Positions 18,650 through 28,264 of a stretch of DNA of 64,000 nt are shown in pieces. Both the position numbers and the translations under genes were made by a program. Position 1 is the first letter of the stretch. The number at the start of each line of letters is the position of its first letter. The stretch lies in contig DASRFK010000072.1 in the NCBI GenBank assembly GCA_035651635.1, positions 1 to 64,000 on the forward strand, written 5' to 3'. The DNA comes from JANXQE01 sp035651635 (GTDB taxonomy: Bacteria; Verrucomicrobiota; Verrucomicrobiia; Limisphaerales; UBA8199). The notes beneath the pieces were generated by a model. That model did not search any database and had not been told where the DNA came from. It was given only the letters and a program-made list of their open reading frames with translations.

Positions 18650-21600
18650 TCAGGGGCTCTTGACGCCTACACGGTAAAAGAACCGCCCGTTGACGGCGGA
18701 ATTGGTGTCGGTATACGCGGTGGACGTTCCGATCTGCCCGAGGATATTGCTGCCAACGATCACACTATTGGTGGCGATCCAAACAATGTTGGTGCTCTGG
18801 CCGGTGATGTTCGTAGCCGCGAGTGTGAAAGGTGAAGCAAGCAGGGTGCTGCGCTGTAGAAAATAATTCACGCCGGGAACACTCTGCCACGTTATCGTGA
18901 CATTCCTGCCGGCCGGCTCTACAGAAACCAGGCGCAACACCGACTCCGCGTTGGTGGGACACGTGCCGCAGATCCACTCTTGCCAATTGTTCATCCCATC
19001 GCCGTCGGTATCGGCGTAATCGGCCGAGCCATCGGTTGGCAGCTTATACTGCTGCAGCCAGGCATAGGAGATCGCCGAGCCCGAGCCTTGAACTTCATAC
19101 GCTCCCATGTCCACCGCGGCCCCGATAATGCGCGGATTACCATCGAGGTCAGAGCCAACGAATACCGCGGCGTTGTCTCCGGCATTGATACAAGGGGAAG
19201 CTGATTGCAGTCGCAGGTTGCCGGCGGCGAGATCAATGAACAGCGGCTCGTTGGTGATGCTGCCCGAGCCGTTCGCAGGCAAAGGCGTGGTGCAACAGTG
19301 GTTCAGAGTGCTTTCGGAGTAGTTCAGGTCCGAGTTGTAATAAACGATGCTGTTGTTGAGCACGCAGTTGTACGCTCCTCCACCATAGCTAAAAACAGAG
19401 GGAGGAGCCGAGTTGCCGGTCACCGTGCAATTGTTGAGTGTGCAACCGGAAGCCCCGCCGCCACCATAAGCGCTTGCAGTATTGCCGGTAAGCAGGCAAT
19501 CGTTGAGCAGAGCACCACCAACCCCGCCGCCGGAGTTTTCCGCCTGGTTGCCAGTAAGAGTGCAGTTGTTGAGGGTGCCGAAGTAAGCGCCGCCGCCGTT
19601 TGAGGACTTGTTTCCGTCCAGAGTGCAGTTGTTGAGCGTGCAGTTGAACGCTCCTCCGCCGGCGCTGCCGCCATAGGTCGTCGCATTGCCGCTCAGCGTG
19701 CAATGGTACAGCGTAGCGGAGTCGGCCCCGCCTCCGGTTTGGGTCGCTGAGTTGTTGCTCACGGTGCAATCATAGAGAGTCCCGCCGGACACTCCACCGC
19801 CCGCGGATGCTGAGTTGCCCACGATTACGCAATTCGTCAGATAAGTACTGGTGGACTTGCACAAAACCCCGCCGCCGGTTCCAGCCAAACCGTTCGTCAG
19901 GGTGAACCCGGAAAGACTCACGTCATCGGCCAAAGACAGGCACCGGTTTGTTCCGCGGCCATCGATGACAGTCGACTGCGGGCCATTGACCCCTAGCAAG
20001 GTGAGCGGCAGGCGCACGATCACGCTCCCCGAATAGGTACCGCTATGAACGAGCACCAACGAGCCAGGCAAAGAGACGGACGTCAGTGCATCCGGAATGC
20101 TCCGGGCTGCGGTGTCCCAGCTAACGTACGGCACAGTTGGGTTAACGCTCCAGGCGTCCACGTAGTATACGGGCAATTGCGCTACCTGGATGGCGACACT
20201 GGCGGTCACGCCCTCAGGATGATCCTCGTTGTAGACTCGCAAGATGACGTTATACAGACCCGGAGCCGCCCACTGATGAGTTGTGTGCAAGCGATTGCTC
20301 TCGATAATACCGTCGCCGAACTCCCAGCGAGAGTCGATCGCGCGCCCCGATATCGAACCGTCCAAGCTGATCGTGAAACCAGTAGCCACATTCGTCCAGG
20401 ACACCGTGATGCTGAGGCTCAGGGCCCCCGTCAGCGACCCGCTGTAAAACTCGTCGCAACCAATGGAAGGCGGATTAAGCCAGGGCTCGCCATCCAGGTC
20501 CAACCCGCTCACATAGGCGCTGCTGGCCGCGCCCCGACAAGGAGAACTGGAACTGATGCGCCAATCGCCGGCAAGGGCAGGTTCATTGGTGATATTACCA
20601 ACCCCGTTTGTGGGCATGGGCACAGTGCAGCAGTAGTTCAGGGTGGAGTACGGATCGTAATTGGGTCCGAAGTTGTAATAGAGAATGCAATTGTAAAAGG
20701 TCCCACCTGATGGAGCCGCGTAACCCATGTTGCCGTAGCCGTTGCCGGTAAGCGTGCAATTGTACAGCGTGCTCGCAGTAGCGCCGGCTAGCATATTGGA
20801 AGTTAGCGCGCAGTTATAAAGCGTGCACTGTGAGGCAGCCCCGAAACAATACTTGTTGCCGGTTAAAGCGCAGTTGCCCAGGGTGCTCAGGTATGCGCCG
20901 CCACCGTTGGTCGCGATGTTGGATGCCAGCAGGCAACGGTAAAGGATGCTCTGGGTCGCACCACCGCCAAGACCGCCACCACCTCCAGCAATGTTGTGAG
21001 TCAACGTGCAGTCAAACAGAGTGCAGTAGGCGGTTCCGCCACCTTCGCTGCCGGCGGAATTACCATCGAGTGTGCAGTGGTACAAGGTGGCACTATACGC
21101 ACCGCCGCCGTAATTGGCCGCGTTTCCCGCGATCACACAATTGGTAACGAAAGCATTCGGCCCGGTACCCGAGACCCCTCCACTCTGATGAGCTGAGTAA
21201 CTTATTCCATTGGTCAGTGTGAATCCGGACGCGCTCGAGTCGTTGGTTAAGGACAAGCACTGGCCCTGCCTGAGCCCGTCAATAGCCGTAAACCGGGGGC
21301 CATTGACACTCTGTAAGGCCAGCGGAAGGTTGACCGCAACGCCGCCAGCGTAGACACCATTTGTCACGAACACCTGCGAACCTGGGAGCGTGGCCGCGTT
21401 CAAGGCATCCTGGATTTTCACGGCCGCCGTGCTCCAACTCGCATAAGGTGGCTGAGGATTGGCGCTCGCCCCATCGACATAAAGCACGGGCTGTGCTGCT
21501 ACGCGAATAGTCGCCGTCGATTGCACCCCCGCGGGATTGGAATCGTTGAACGCACTAAAGGTCACGACGTAGTTGCCGGGCGCGCCCCAGGCGTGACTGG

Positions 21601-24055
21601 CGTAAGGCCGATTGCTCACCACCGTGCCATCTCCAAAGTCCCAAATATTCAGAGCCGCCGCGCCGCGTATTATTCCGGTTAAACTCACCGGGAATCCCAC
21701 CGCCACGTTGGTGTAAGCCGCCACCAAACTCGCTCTCAGCGGCCCAGTCATCGCGCCGCTCTGGTATTGGTCGCACCCGATATCCGGCGGATTTGCCCAT
21801 GGCTCATCATCGATATCGGTTCCCACGAAATAAGCGGCGCTGCCGGCTCCGCGACAAGGGGAAAGGGCACTAATATGGCTGGCGTCGGTCAGTTTTGGGT
21901 CGAGGTCGATGTTGCTGTTGCCGCCCAGAGGCAACGGTGTCGCGCAGGAATGATCCAAAGTACTGGCGCCGTCATAGTTCGCTCCGGCCGGCGCAGTGTT
22001 GAACATGCTGATGCAATTGTAGAGCGTGGAACCATTGACTCCGCCTCCGTTATTGAGCGCCGAGTTGCCCGTCAGCGTGCAGTTGTAAAGCGTACACCCG
22101 TAGGCGCCACCTCCGACATCCGTGGCGGAATTGCGCGCCAGCGAGCAGTTGTACAGCGCACAACCGAAAGCCCCGCCGCCCTCAAAGGACGAGTTGCCCG
22201 TGAGCGTGCAATTGTAAAGTGTGCAGTAAAAGGCGCCGCCTCCGTAAAAGCCCGAGTTGCCCACAATCACGCAGTTGGTGACCAAGGTCGTTGCGGTAGC
22301 CCCTCCCTCGACGGCTCCACCATAATCAGTGGTCAAACCATTGGTCAGCGTGAACCCGGACAGAGCGGCGCCGGTCCACAGGGAGACGCATTGGTTTGTT
22401 CCAGCGCCGTCGATAATCGTGAACACCGGACCATTAACGCTCTGGACAGTAAGTGCTAGGCCGACGAACAATCCACCGCTGTACGTGCCGTTGGTTACTA
22501 AAATCAGGTCACCCGGCCTGGCAGCCCCAACTGCGCCATAGATGTTATGAGACGCTGTCGCCCAACTCGCGTATGGCGGTGTGGGGCTGGGGCTGTTCTG
22601 CCAGACGTATTTGGTTCCGGGTTGAGGAGGTGAAGTCTTGCCCAAGACGGTTAATATCGCCACCTCGCTGGTAACCGAGCCGAAGGCATTGGTGATAACA
22701 ATCGAATAAGTGCCCGCCTGGTTGGTAGTGACTCCGGGAAGCGCCAGAGTTGAGCTGGTGGCACCCGAAACAACGCTCCCATTGAAGTTCCACTGCCAGG
22801 ACAAAGGCAACGACCCCGTTGCAGACACAGCTAGCGTTACGTTGCTTCCGGTATTGACAGTCTGGTACAGCGGCCCCAGCAGCGTAACCGAAGGCGCGAC
22901 GTTGGTGACCGTTAGGATCGCGACTCGGCTGGTGATTGAGCCCAGCGAGTTCGTAATGACCACGGAATAGCCGCCGGCTTGGTCGGTTGTCACTGACGTC
23001 AATGCAAGGTTCGCGGTGGTGGCATCGTGGAGGGGATTTCCATTAAACCACCATTGCCAGGACAGCGGCAACGAGCCCGCAGCACCCACACTGAAGATGA
23101 CATCATTGCCGGAGTCCACCGTTTGATCCATTGGCTGCTGGGAAATTGACGGGGCGCCGGGAAATTGGAATTCATAAGCCCCGATATCTATCGACGCGCC
23201 CCTGACACGGGGATTCCCGTCCAAGTCGCCAAACCCCGTGACCAGGGCAGGAGGGTTGGTTCCGGCATCAATGCAAGGCGAACCAGCCTGCAACCGAAAA
23301 TCCCCGGCCGTTTCATTGATAAATAACGGCGCGTTCGTAAGATTGTAGAAGCCGTTCGTGGGCATCGGCGTGGTGCAACAGAAGTTCAGCGTGCCCGCCG
23401 TATAGTTCGCATCGGTCGGCGCGAAATTATCGTAGACGATACAATTCAGGAGCGCGCCCTCGTAGACGCCCCCGCCCTGAACCGACGCCGAGTTGCGCGC
23501 GAGCGTGCAGTTGTATAGCGTGCTGTAAAAGGCCCCACCGGCAAGCCCCCACCCCGTCCCGCTCGCCGTGTTGCTTGCCAAAAGACAGTTGTACAAAGTG
23601 CCTCGATATACGCCTCCGCCGGAACGAGCCTTGTTTCCCACGATTACGCAGTTGGTCAAATAGGTGTACTCGGCTTCGCACCAAACGCCGCCAGCAGCCT
23701 CTTCGGCCAGTCCGTTCGTCAGCGTAAACCCGGACAGGCTGGTCCCATTAGTGATGTAAGCGCACCGATTTATCCCCCCACCGTCGATAGTCGTGAACTG
23801 CGGACCGTTGGCGCTCAACAATGTCAGCGGCTTGTCGATGCTCAGCCCGCCGGCATAAACGCCGTTGCTTACCAGGACGATCGAACCCCATGGTGCCGCA
23901 ACCACCGCATCCTGAATGTTGGTGGCCGCCGTACTCCAACTGGCGTAGGGCGGTATCGGATTTGTGCTCGCGCGCGAGACGTACAGCGTGGCGGCGGCAA
24001 GATCGAGTCGTGCCAACAAAATGATGCCAGCCATCAGACAAAACCGGATTTTCAT
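18650..24055 (-). CDS. Giant exported multi-domain beta-helix protein (4 helix modules, Ig, PKD)
   Basis: 1801 residues from the ATG at 24055, chosen for its AGGAG ribosome site (about 7 bases away) and the following signal peptide MKIRFCLMAGIILLARLDL. Four modules start with the same phrase: YVSRASTNPIPPYASWSTAA (just after the signal), KYVWQNSPSPTPPYASW (~480), LYVDGASANPQPPYASW (~855) and YYVDAWSVNPTVPYVSW (~1295). Each continues with many LYNCTLxGNSAxxxGGG rungs, a right-handed parallel beta-helix of the polysaccharide-lyase/polymorphic-outer-membrane kind. Two Ig-like domains lie between modules 1 and 2. PKD-like domains (DFGDGTVVSN; EFGDGIIESN) follow modules 2 and 3. The C-terminus has a calcium-binding DTDGDGMNNWQEW motif and ends NGRFFYRVGVKSP. 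It is probably surface bound or secreted and may bind or cut glycans; no active site can be assigned. Confidence 0.85.
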   Translation of the reverse strand: MKIRFCLMAGIILLARLDLAAATLYVSRASTNPIPPYASWSTAATNIQDAVVAAPWGSIVLVSNGVYAGGLSIDKPLTLLSANGPQFTTIDGGGINRCAYITNGTSLSGFTLTNGLAEEAAGGVWCEAEYTYLTNCVIVGNKARSGGGVYRGTLYNCLLASNTASGTGWGLAGGAFYSTLYNCTLARNSASVQGGGVYEGALLNCIVYDNFAPTDANYTAGTLNFCCTTPMPTNGFYNLTNAPLFINETAGDFRLQAGSPCIDAGTNPPALVTGFGDLDGNPRVRGASIDIGAYEFQFPGAPSISQQPMDQTVDSGNDVIFSVGAAGSLPLSWQWWFNGNPLHDATTANLALTSVTTDQAGGYSVVITNSLGSITSRVAILTVTNVAPSVTLLGPLYQTVNTGSNVTLAVSATGSLPLSWQWNFNGSVVSGATSSTLALPGVTTNQAGTYSIVITNAFGSVTSEVAILTVLGKTSPPQPGTKYVWQNSPSPTPPYASWATASHNIYGAVGAARPGDLILVTNGTYSGGLFVGLALTVQSVNGPVFTIIDGAGTNQCVSLWTGAALSGFTLTNGLTTDYGGAVEGGATATTLVTNCVIVGNSGFYGGGAFYCTLYNCTLTGNSSFEGGGAFGCALYNCSLARNSATDVGGGAYGCTLYNCTLTGNSALNNGGGVNGSTLYNCISMFNTAPAGANYDGASTLDHSCATPLPLGGNSNIDLDPKLTDASHISALSPCRGAGSAAYFVGTDIDDEPWANPPDIGCDQYQSGAMTGPLRASLVAAYTNVAVGFPVSLTGIIRGAAALNIWDFGDGTVVSNRPYASHAWGAPGNYVVTFSAFNDSNPAGVQSTATIRVAAQPVLYVDGASANPQPPYASWSTAAVKIQDALNAATLPGSQVFVTNGVYAGGVAVNLPLALQSVNGPRFTAIDGLRQGQCLSLTNDSSASGFTLTNGISYSAHQSGGVSGTGPNAFVTNCVIAGNAANYGGGAYSATLYHCTLDGNSAGSEGGGTAYCTLFDCTLTHNIAGGGGGLGGGATQSILYRCLLASNIATNGGGAYLSTLGNCALTGNKYCFGAASQCTLYNCALTSNMLAGATASTLYNCTLTGNGYGNMGYAAPSGGTFYNCILYYNFGPNYDPYSTLNYCCTVPMPTNGVGNITNEPALAGDWRISSSSPCRGAASSAYVSGLDLDGEPWLNPPSIGCDEFYSGSLTGALSLSITVSWTNVATGFTISLDGSISGRAIDSRWEFGDGIIESNRLHTTHQWAAPGLYNVILRVYNEDHPEGVTASVAIQVAQLPVYYVDAWSVNPTVPYVSWDTAARSIPDALTSVSLPGSLVLVHSGTYSGSVIVRLPLTLLGVNGPQSTVIDGRGTNRCLSLADDVSLSGFTLTNGLAGTGGGVLCKSTSTYLTNCVIVGNSASAGGGVSGGTLYDCTVSNNSATQTGGGADSATLYHCTLSGNATTYGGSAGGGAFNCTLNNCTLDGNKSSNGGGAYFGTLNNCTLTGNQAENSGGGVGGALLNDCLLTGNTASAYGGGGASGCTLNNCTVTGNSAPPSVFSYGGGAYNCVLNNSIVYYNSDLNYSESTLNHCCTTPLPANGSGSITNEPLFIDLAAGNLRLQSASPCINAGDNAAVFVGSDLDGNPRIIGAAVDMGAYEVQGSGSAISYAWLQQYKLPTDGSADYADTDGDGMNNWQEWICGTCPTNAESVLRLVSVEPAGRNVTITWQSVPGVNYFLQRSTLLASPFTLAATNITGQSTNIVWIATNSVIVGSNILGQIGTSTAYTDTNSAVNGRFFYRVGVKSP

Positions 24056-24582
24056 TCTCTCCTCGCGGAAAAACTTGAAGTTTGCGCCAACAGACCGATG
24101 GCAACCACATAGCATTGGCCTGGAGTGAATCTGCCCAACCTTTCACTCAAGCTCCCGCTATGACGGCCGCAATCCATGCAGCTTCTATCTCCCGCGCACG
24201 GGTCATTGACTGAGCCATTCCCGACGGGTGCGACGGCGTACGGTCAAAGTGTATCTCCGCTTGCCTGGAATGCCAATGGGAATCGGAAACTGATGAACTC
24301 GCGAAAGCCGGAACATTCCTTTGCGCCTCTTGTGCCTCTTCGCGGCTGAATGCGTTCAACTTGGAACCGCAACTGGCCGGCGCTCGCCTCAGTGTTTATC
24401 CTTGTCCATCCCCCTCATCCCCTCCCAGCCGTTGACGACCCGCGCGGTTTGCGTTTAATTGTCTTTGCGTTCAGGACGCATCCGAGTCCGCGGAAAGGGC
24501 TGAGCCCGCCTGGAAATGTCGGCACAACTTAAAACCTTGATGCTGCCTGCCAGCGGACTTCAGGCCATAGCAGAAAGGTTTC
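24056..24582. other. Divergent intergenic region
   Basis: 527 bases between divergently transcribed genes. CCTTTGCGCCTCTTGTGCCTCTTCGCGGC (24322-24350) is a copy of the 'TTTGCGCC...CTTCGCGG' dispersed phrase also seen near 16300. Nothing else recognisable: no RNA gene, and short ORFs here have no ribosome sites or family features. The promoters of both flanking genes should lie here. Confidence 0.45.
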
Positions 24583-26121
24583 ATGTCCAAGTCGCTTCCG
24601 TCGCGGCCGAGTCTTGAGCAACTCAAGAAACAGGCCAAAGAGTTGCTTCAATCCCTCCGTTCGCGTGAACTCAATGCCATCCAGCGCGTCCGCGAGTTCC
24701 ATCCTGAACTCTCCAAATCAACCGAGTCCGATTTGGCCAAGGCCGAATTTTCACTGGCCGACGCCCAACTCACTCTGGCGCGCGAGTATGGTTTTGCCAG
24801 TTGGCCTAAGCTCAAAGCCCAGGTCGAAACGCTCGCAGCCGAGCAGGATCCAGCCCTCGCGTTTCAGGCCGCCATCCTCGGGGACGACATCGCTCGCGTT
24901 GCCGACCTGCTCGAAAAAGTCCCCGCTTTAAGGGAGCGACTCAACGGACCCTTGCCGGATTACGGTTTCGGCACCACGCCTTTAATCGCGGCGGTGCATC
25001 GGACCAACCGTGAGATGATCGATCTCCTGCTGCGCTTCGGCGCCGATATCAACGGGCGCAGCCATTGGTGGGCCGGCAGTTTCGGCGTGCTCGACGATGA
25101 CCGCGGCCTGGCCGATTTCCTCATCGCCCGCGGAGCTCGTGTAGACGCCCACGTGGCGGCCCGACTCGGGATGATCGACAAGCTCCGCGAACTTGTAGCC
25201 GCGGACCCGGGCGTGGTCGCTGCGCGTGGCGGGGATGGCCAGACGCCGCTGCACTTTGCCTGCTCGGTCGAAATCGCAAGTTTCCTCCTCGCAAACGGCG
25301 CGGACATCGATGCTCTGGATATCGACCACGAATCTACGCCGGCGCAATGGATGATGCGCGATCGCCGCGAGGTGGCGCGCAATCTCGTGTCCCGCGGCTG
25401 TCGACCCGACTTACTCATGGCCTCGGCGTTGGGCGACCTGGACCTGGCCCGCCGACTCCTCGACCAGGACCCATCGCGCATTCACCTGAACGTGTCCCTC
25501 GAGCATTTCCCCAAAAGGAATCCGCGCGCCGGCGGCTGTATCTATATCTGGACGCTGGGCTGGAACAAAACCCCGCATGTGCTGGCTAAAGAATCCGGTC
25601 ACCTGGACGTCCTGAACCTTTTGATGGAGCGCAGTCCGGATTCGCTGAAAGTCTCGCTCGCACTTGAACTCGGCGATAGGGACTTGTTCAACCGCCTCCT
25701 TGCTTCGGCGCCGGATATGCTGACATCGCTCTCCCCGGCCGAACGGCGCAAACTGGTGGATGCCGCCCAGGATCGCAATATTGATGCGGTCCGTCTGATG
25801 TTGGAAGCCGGCTGGCCCGTCGACGCGCGCGGCCAGCATGGCGGCATGGCGCTGCACTGGGCAGCCTTTCATGGCCATGCAGAAATGGCGCGGCTGATCC
25901 TCGGGTTCCAACCGCCTCTAGAGGCGGTTGATTTCGATTTCGATGGCACGCCTCTCGGCTGGGCCATTCACGGTTCTCGCGAGGGATGGTACCGTCAGAC
26001 CGGCGATTACGCCGCAACGGTCGACGCCCTGCTCAAGGCCGGGGCCAAACCGCCGGCAAAAATCACCGGCTCACCCGCAGTCCAGGCGGTCCTGAGGGAC
26101 TTTGCTGCGAAGCAAATTTGA
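24583..26121 (+). CDS. Ankyrin-repeat protein
   Basis: 512 residues, cytoplasmic, no signal peptide. The N-terminal ~85 residues (SLEQLKKQAKELLQSLRSRE ... YGFASWPKLKAQVE) are a helical domain that often precedes ankyrin repeats in soil bacteria. Ankyrin units follow: TTPLIAAVHRTNREMIDLLL, RFGADINGR; GQTPLHFACSVEIASFLLAN, GADIDALD; and near the end GMALHWAAFHGHAEMARLIL. Such proteins bind other proteins; the partner is unknown. 89 bases separate it from the ATP-grasp gene downstream, so cotranscription is possible but not shown. Confidence 0.85.
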   Translation: MSKSLPSRPSLEQLKKQAKELLQSLRSRELNAIQRVREFHPELSKSTESDLAKAEFSLADAQLTLAREYGFASWPKLKAQVETLAAEQDPALAFQAAILGDDIARVADLLEKVPALRERLNGPLPDYGFGTTPLIAAVHRTNREMIDLLLRFGADINGRSHWWAGSFGVLDDDRGLADFLIARGARVDAHVAARLGMIDKLRELVAADPGVVAARGGDGQTPLHFACSVEIASFLLANGADIDALDIDHESTPAQWMMRDRREVARNLVSRGCRPDLLMASALGDLDLARRLLDQDPSRIHLNVSLEHFPKRNPRAGGCIYIWTLGWNKTPHVLAKESGHLDVLNLLMERSPDSLKVSLALELGDRDLFNRLLASAPDMLTSLSPAERRKLVDAAQDRNIDAVRLMLEAGWPVDARGQHGGMALHWAAFHGHAEMARLILGFQPPLEAVDFDFDGTPLGWAIHGSREGWYRQTGDYAATVDALLKAGAKPPAKITGSPAVQAVLRDFAAKQI

Positions 26122-26210
26122 AAAATCCAAACGATCCAATCCAGGAGAGGCCAGGATTCCTTTATCATTGAATTTGGGGCAGAACTGATGAAAAACTCAT
26201 TGACAAGACG

Positions 26211-27236
26211 ATGGCTGGAACTGTTCACAGGCGCCGCCGGGTCGCGTTGCTGGTTAACTCCACCAACGGCCATTATGATTTGCCGCCGGAATCTCCCCCG
26301 GATGCCCTGGCTGAAGTCGATTCAGCAAAGTACATCGAAGCCTATGCCGAGGGCATCAGGCTGGCCGGATGTGAACCGCTCGCGCGTGAAGGCGTTCCCG
26401 ATCTGGGCGTGATCGATTGGTTGCGCAAAGAGCGTCCCGATTTTTGTTTCAATGTTTGTGAGGGATTTGGCGGCGAAAGTCGTGAGGCCCACATGCCGAG
26501 TCTGCTGGAAGTGCTCGGCCTGCCTTATAGCGGGCCGACGCCTCTCGCCGCCGCGGTGACCCAGGACAAACCCACTACCAAACGGCTATTAGCAGCGGCT
26601 GGGCTGCCGACGCCCTCATTCCAGGTCTTCGATTGCCCAGAGACCGCTTGCCATTGCCCGCTGGCTTTCCCGCTGTTCGTCAAGCCGAAGCACGAAGGCA
26701 CCGGGATGGGTATCCTCAATGAGAGCAGGGTGACCGACGCAATTCAATTGCGCGGCCAGGTTGAGCGCGTCCTGCGCACGTACCGTCAACCCGCATTGGT
26801 CGAAAGCTTTATCGAAGGCCGAGAGCTGACCTGCGGAGTGGTTGGCAACAACGGCGACCTGAGATTACTTCCGATTCTCGAGGTGAACTTCGATGGCTAC
26901 CCACCCAGCCTCTTACCCGTCTACTCTTCCGTTCACAAGAATGATCTCGACCATCTGTATCGCTATCAGTGTCCCGCACAGTTGCCTGAGACGGTCGCGG
27001 AAGAAATCGGCAGGTTGACCCGAGCTACTTTCGAAATCACCGGCTGCCGGGATTATGCCCGGGTCGATTTCCGGCTCACGCCCGAGGGCCAGTTGTACAT
27101 CCTCGAAATCAATGCCCTTCCGGGGATCACTCCGCGAAGCGACATGACGCTGATGGCGAAGGCCGAAGGCAAAAGTCATCCCGCCTTGGTGGCCAGCGTG
27201 CTCGAAGCCGCCTTGAAGCGATACAAGCTTTCATGA
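26211..27236 (+). CDS. ATP-grasp ligase, D-Ala-D-Ala ligase-like (first of pair)
   Basis: 341 residues. It has the N-terminal ligase subdomain (RVALLVNSTNGHY; FCFNVCEGFGGESREAHMPS), then the ATP-grasp fold: FPLFVKPKHEGTGMGI binds the nucleotide phosphates, PALVESFIEGRELTCGVV forms the clamp, and the metal-binding DYARVDFRL ... YILEINALPGITP closes the site. The family joins an acyl phosphate to an amine (D-Ala-D-Ala ligase and relatives). The N-terminal NVCEG replaces the classical D-Ala ligase pattern, so the substrate is probably not D-alanine. Its stop overlaps the start of a second ATP-grasp gene by four bases (ATGA), and that gene overlaps a GNAT gene the same way: a tight three-gene operon. 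Confidence 0.85.
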   Translation: MAGTVHRRRRVALLVNSTNGHYDLPPESPPDALAEVDSAKYIEAYAEGIRLAGCEPLAREGVPDLGVIDWLRKERPDFCFNVCEGFGGESREAHMPSLLEVLGLPYSGPTPLAAAVTQDKPTTKRLLAAAGLPTPSFQVFDCPETACHCPLAFPLFVKPKHEGTGMGILNESRVTDAIQLRGQVERVLRTYRQPALVESFIEGRELTCGVVGNNGDLRLLPILEVNFDGYPPSLLPVYSSVHKNDLDHLYRYQCPAQLPETVAEEIGRLTRATFEITGCRDYARVDFRLTPEGQLYILEINALPGITPRSDMTLMAKAEGKSHPALVASVLEAALKRYKLS

Positions 27237-28264
27237 ATTCGCGTTCGGTGCTTCTGCTCTATGGCCTGGACCAGGAGACCTTGCCAGTGGACGCCGAGTG
27301 CACGCGCGAGACCATTCCAGAAGCTGCACAGGCGCTACGATCGCGCGGCTGGAAAGTCGAAACCTGCCAGGTGACCGATAATCTGCCGGCCGCGCTGGTG
27401 CCGTTCCCGCCCGGGGAATGGATCGTGTTTAATCTTTGCGAAGGATCTCCCACCCAGCCTTTTTATTATGCGCGCGTGGCCGAATTTCTCGACCAACGCG
27501 GGTACGCCTACACCGGCAGCGGCCCCAAATCGCTTCATCAGACTCAGTATAAAACCTCCATGAAGCGCTTGCTGGAGGCGGAACAGTTGCCGACCCCCAG
27601 GTGGAGCGCGGCGTCGAATCCGGAGCTGCTGTCGTTCGACACCTTTCCTGCCCTGGTTAAACCCGCCGGCGAGCATTGCTCGTTCGGGATCACACGCGAA
27701 TCAGTGGTGTTCGATCTTCAGCAAGCTCGGGCCCAAGCCGCCGTGCTGGCGCGCCAGTTCACGGGAGAGATCATGCTCGAAGAATTCATCGATGGACCCG
27801 AATTCGGAGTTGCACTGTGGGGGGAGGAACCGGACCTGGAGGTTTTAGGCATCAGCGTGATCACCTACACAGGACTGCCTGATTTGCGCGATCGCTTGTG
27901 TACGTTTGACGCGAAATGGCTTCCCCAAACTGAGGCTTACAAGAAGACCATGCCGGTTTGTCCTGCGCCGATCAGCGCGGAACTCGCTAAAACTCTGGCA
28001 GAGATTGCGCGGCGGGCCTACCGCTGCTGTGACGTCCGCGATTACGGCCGAATCGACCTGCGCTTGCAGGGCGACCGGCCGATGATCCTGGACGTGAATT
28101 CCAACTGCGCGCTGTCAAAAAATGCGGGCTTTCCTGACACGGCCCGGATCGCCGGTTGGGATTACGGAGCCACCCTGGAACGCCTGGCCGAAATGGCCGG
28201 TCGAAGGGCTTCCTGCCCACGCCGAGGTTCCTGCTCACACACAGCTCGAGCAAGCAGCTTATGA
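27233..28264 (+). CDS. ATP-grasp ligase, D-Ala-D-Ala ligase-like (second of pair)
   Basis: 343 residues. Same fold as its neighbour but clearly a different protein: IVFNLCEGSPTQPFYYARVA in the N-terminal part, FPALVKPAGEHCSFGITRES as the nucleotide loop, EIMLEEFIDGPEFGVALWGE as the clamp, and DYGRIDLRLQGDRPMILDVN, then SNCAL, as the metal site. The DVNSNCALS ending departs from the usual EVNTxPG, which suggests a special substrate. The last ~25 residues are Arg/Ser/Cys-rich and overlap nothing known. It sits between the first ATP-grasp gene and the GNAT gene with 4-base overlaps on both sides, so translation is probably coupled. Two different ligases in a row suggest two successive amide-bond steps in a small peptide or peptide-like product (inference). 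Confidence 0.83.
   Translation: MNSRSVLLLYGLDQETLPVDAECTRETIPEAAQALRSRGWKVETCQVTDNLPAALVPFPPGEWIVFNLCEGSPTQPFYYARVAEFLDQRGYAYTGSGPKSLHQTQYKTSMKRLLEAEQLPTPRWSAASNPELLSFDTFPALVKPAGEHCSFGITRESVVFDLQQARAQAAVLARQFTGEIMLEEFIDGPEFGVALWGEEPDLEVLGISVITYTGLPDLRDRLCTFDAKWLPQTEAYKKTMPVCPAPISAELAKTLAEIARRAYRCCDVRDYGRIDLRLQGDRPMILDVNSNCALSKNAGFPDTARIAGWDYGATLERLAEMAGRRASCPRRGSCSHTARASSL

Noticed and set aside
18650..24055. Regularly spaced similar DNA blocks (for example GTGCAGTTGTACAGCGTG variants) that look like CRISPR repeats
   Set aside because: They fall in one long open frame and encode the LYNCTL rungs of a beta-helix; spacing and sequence vary with protein units, and no cas gene is present.
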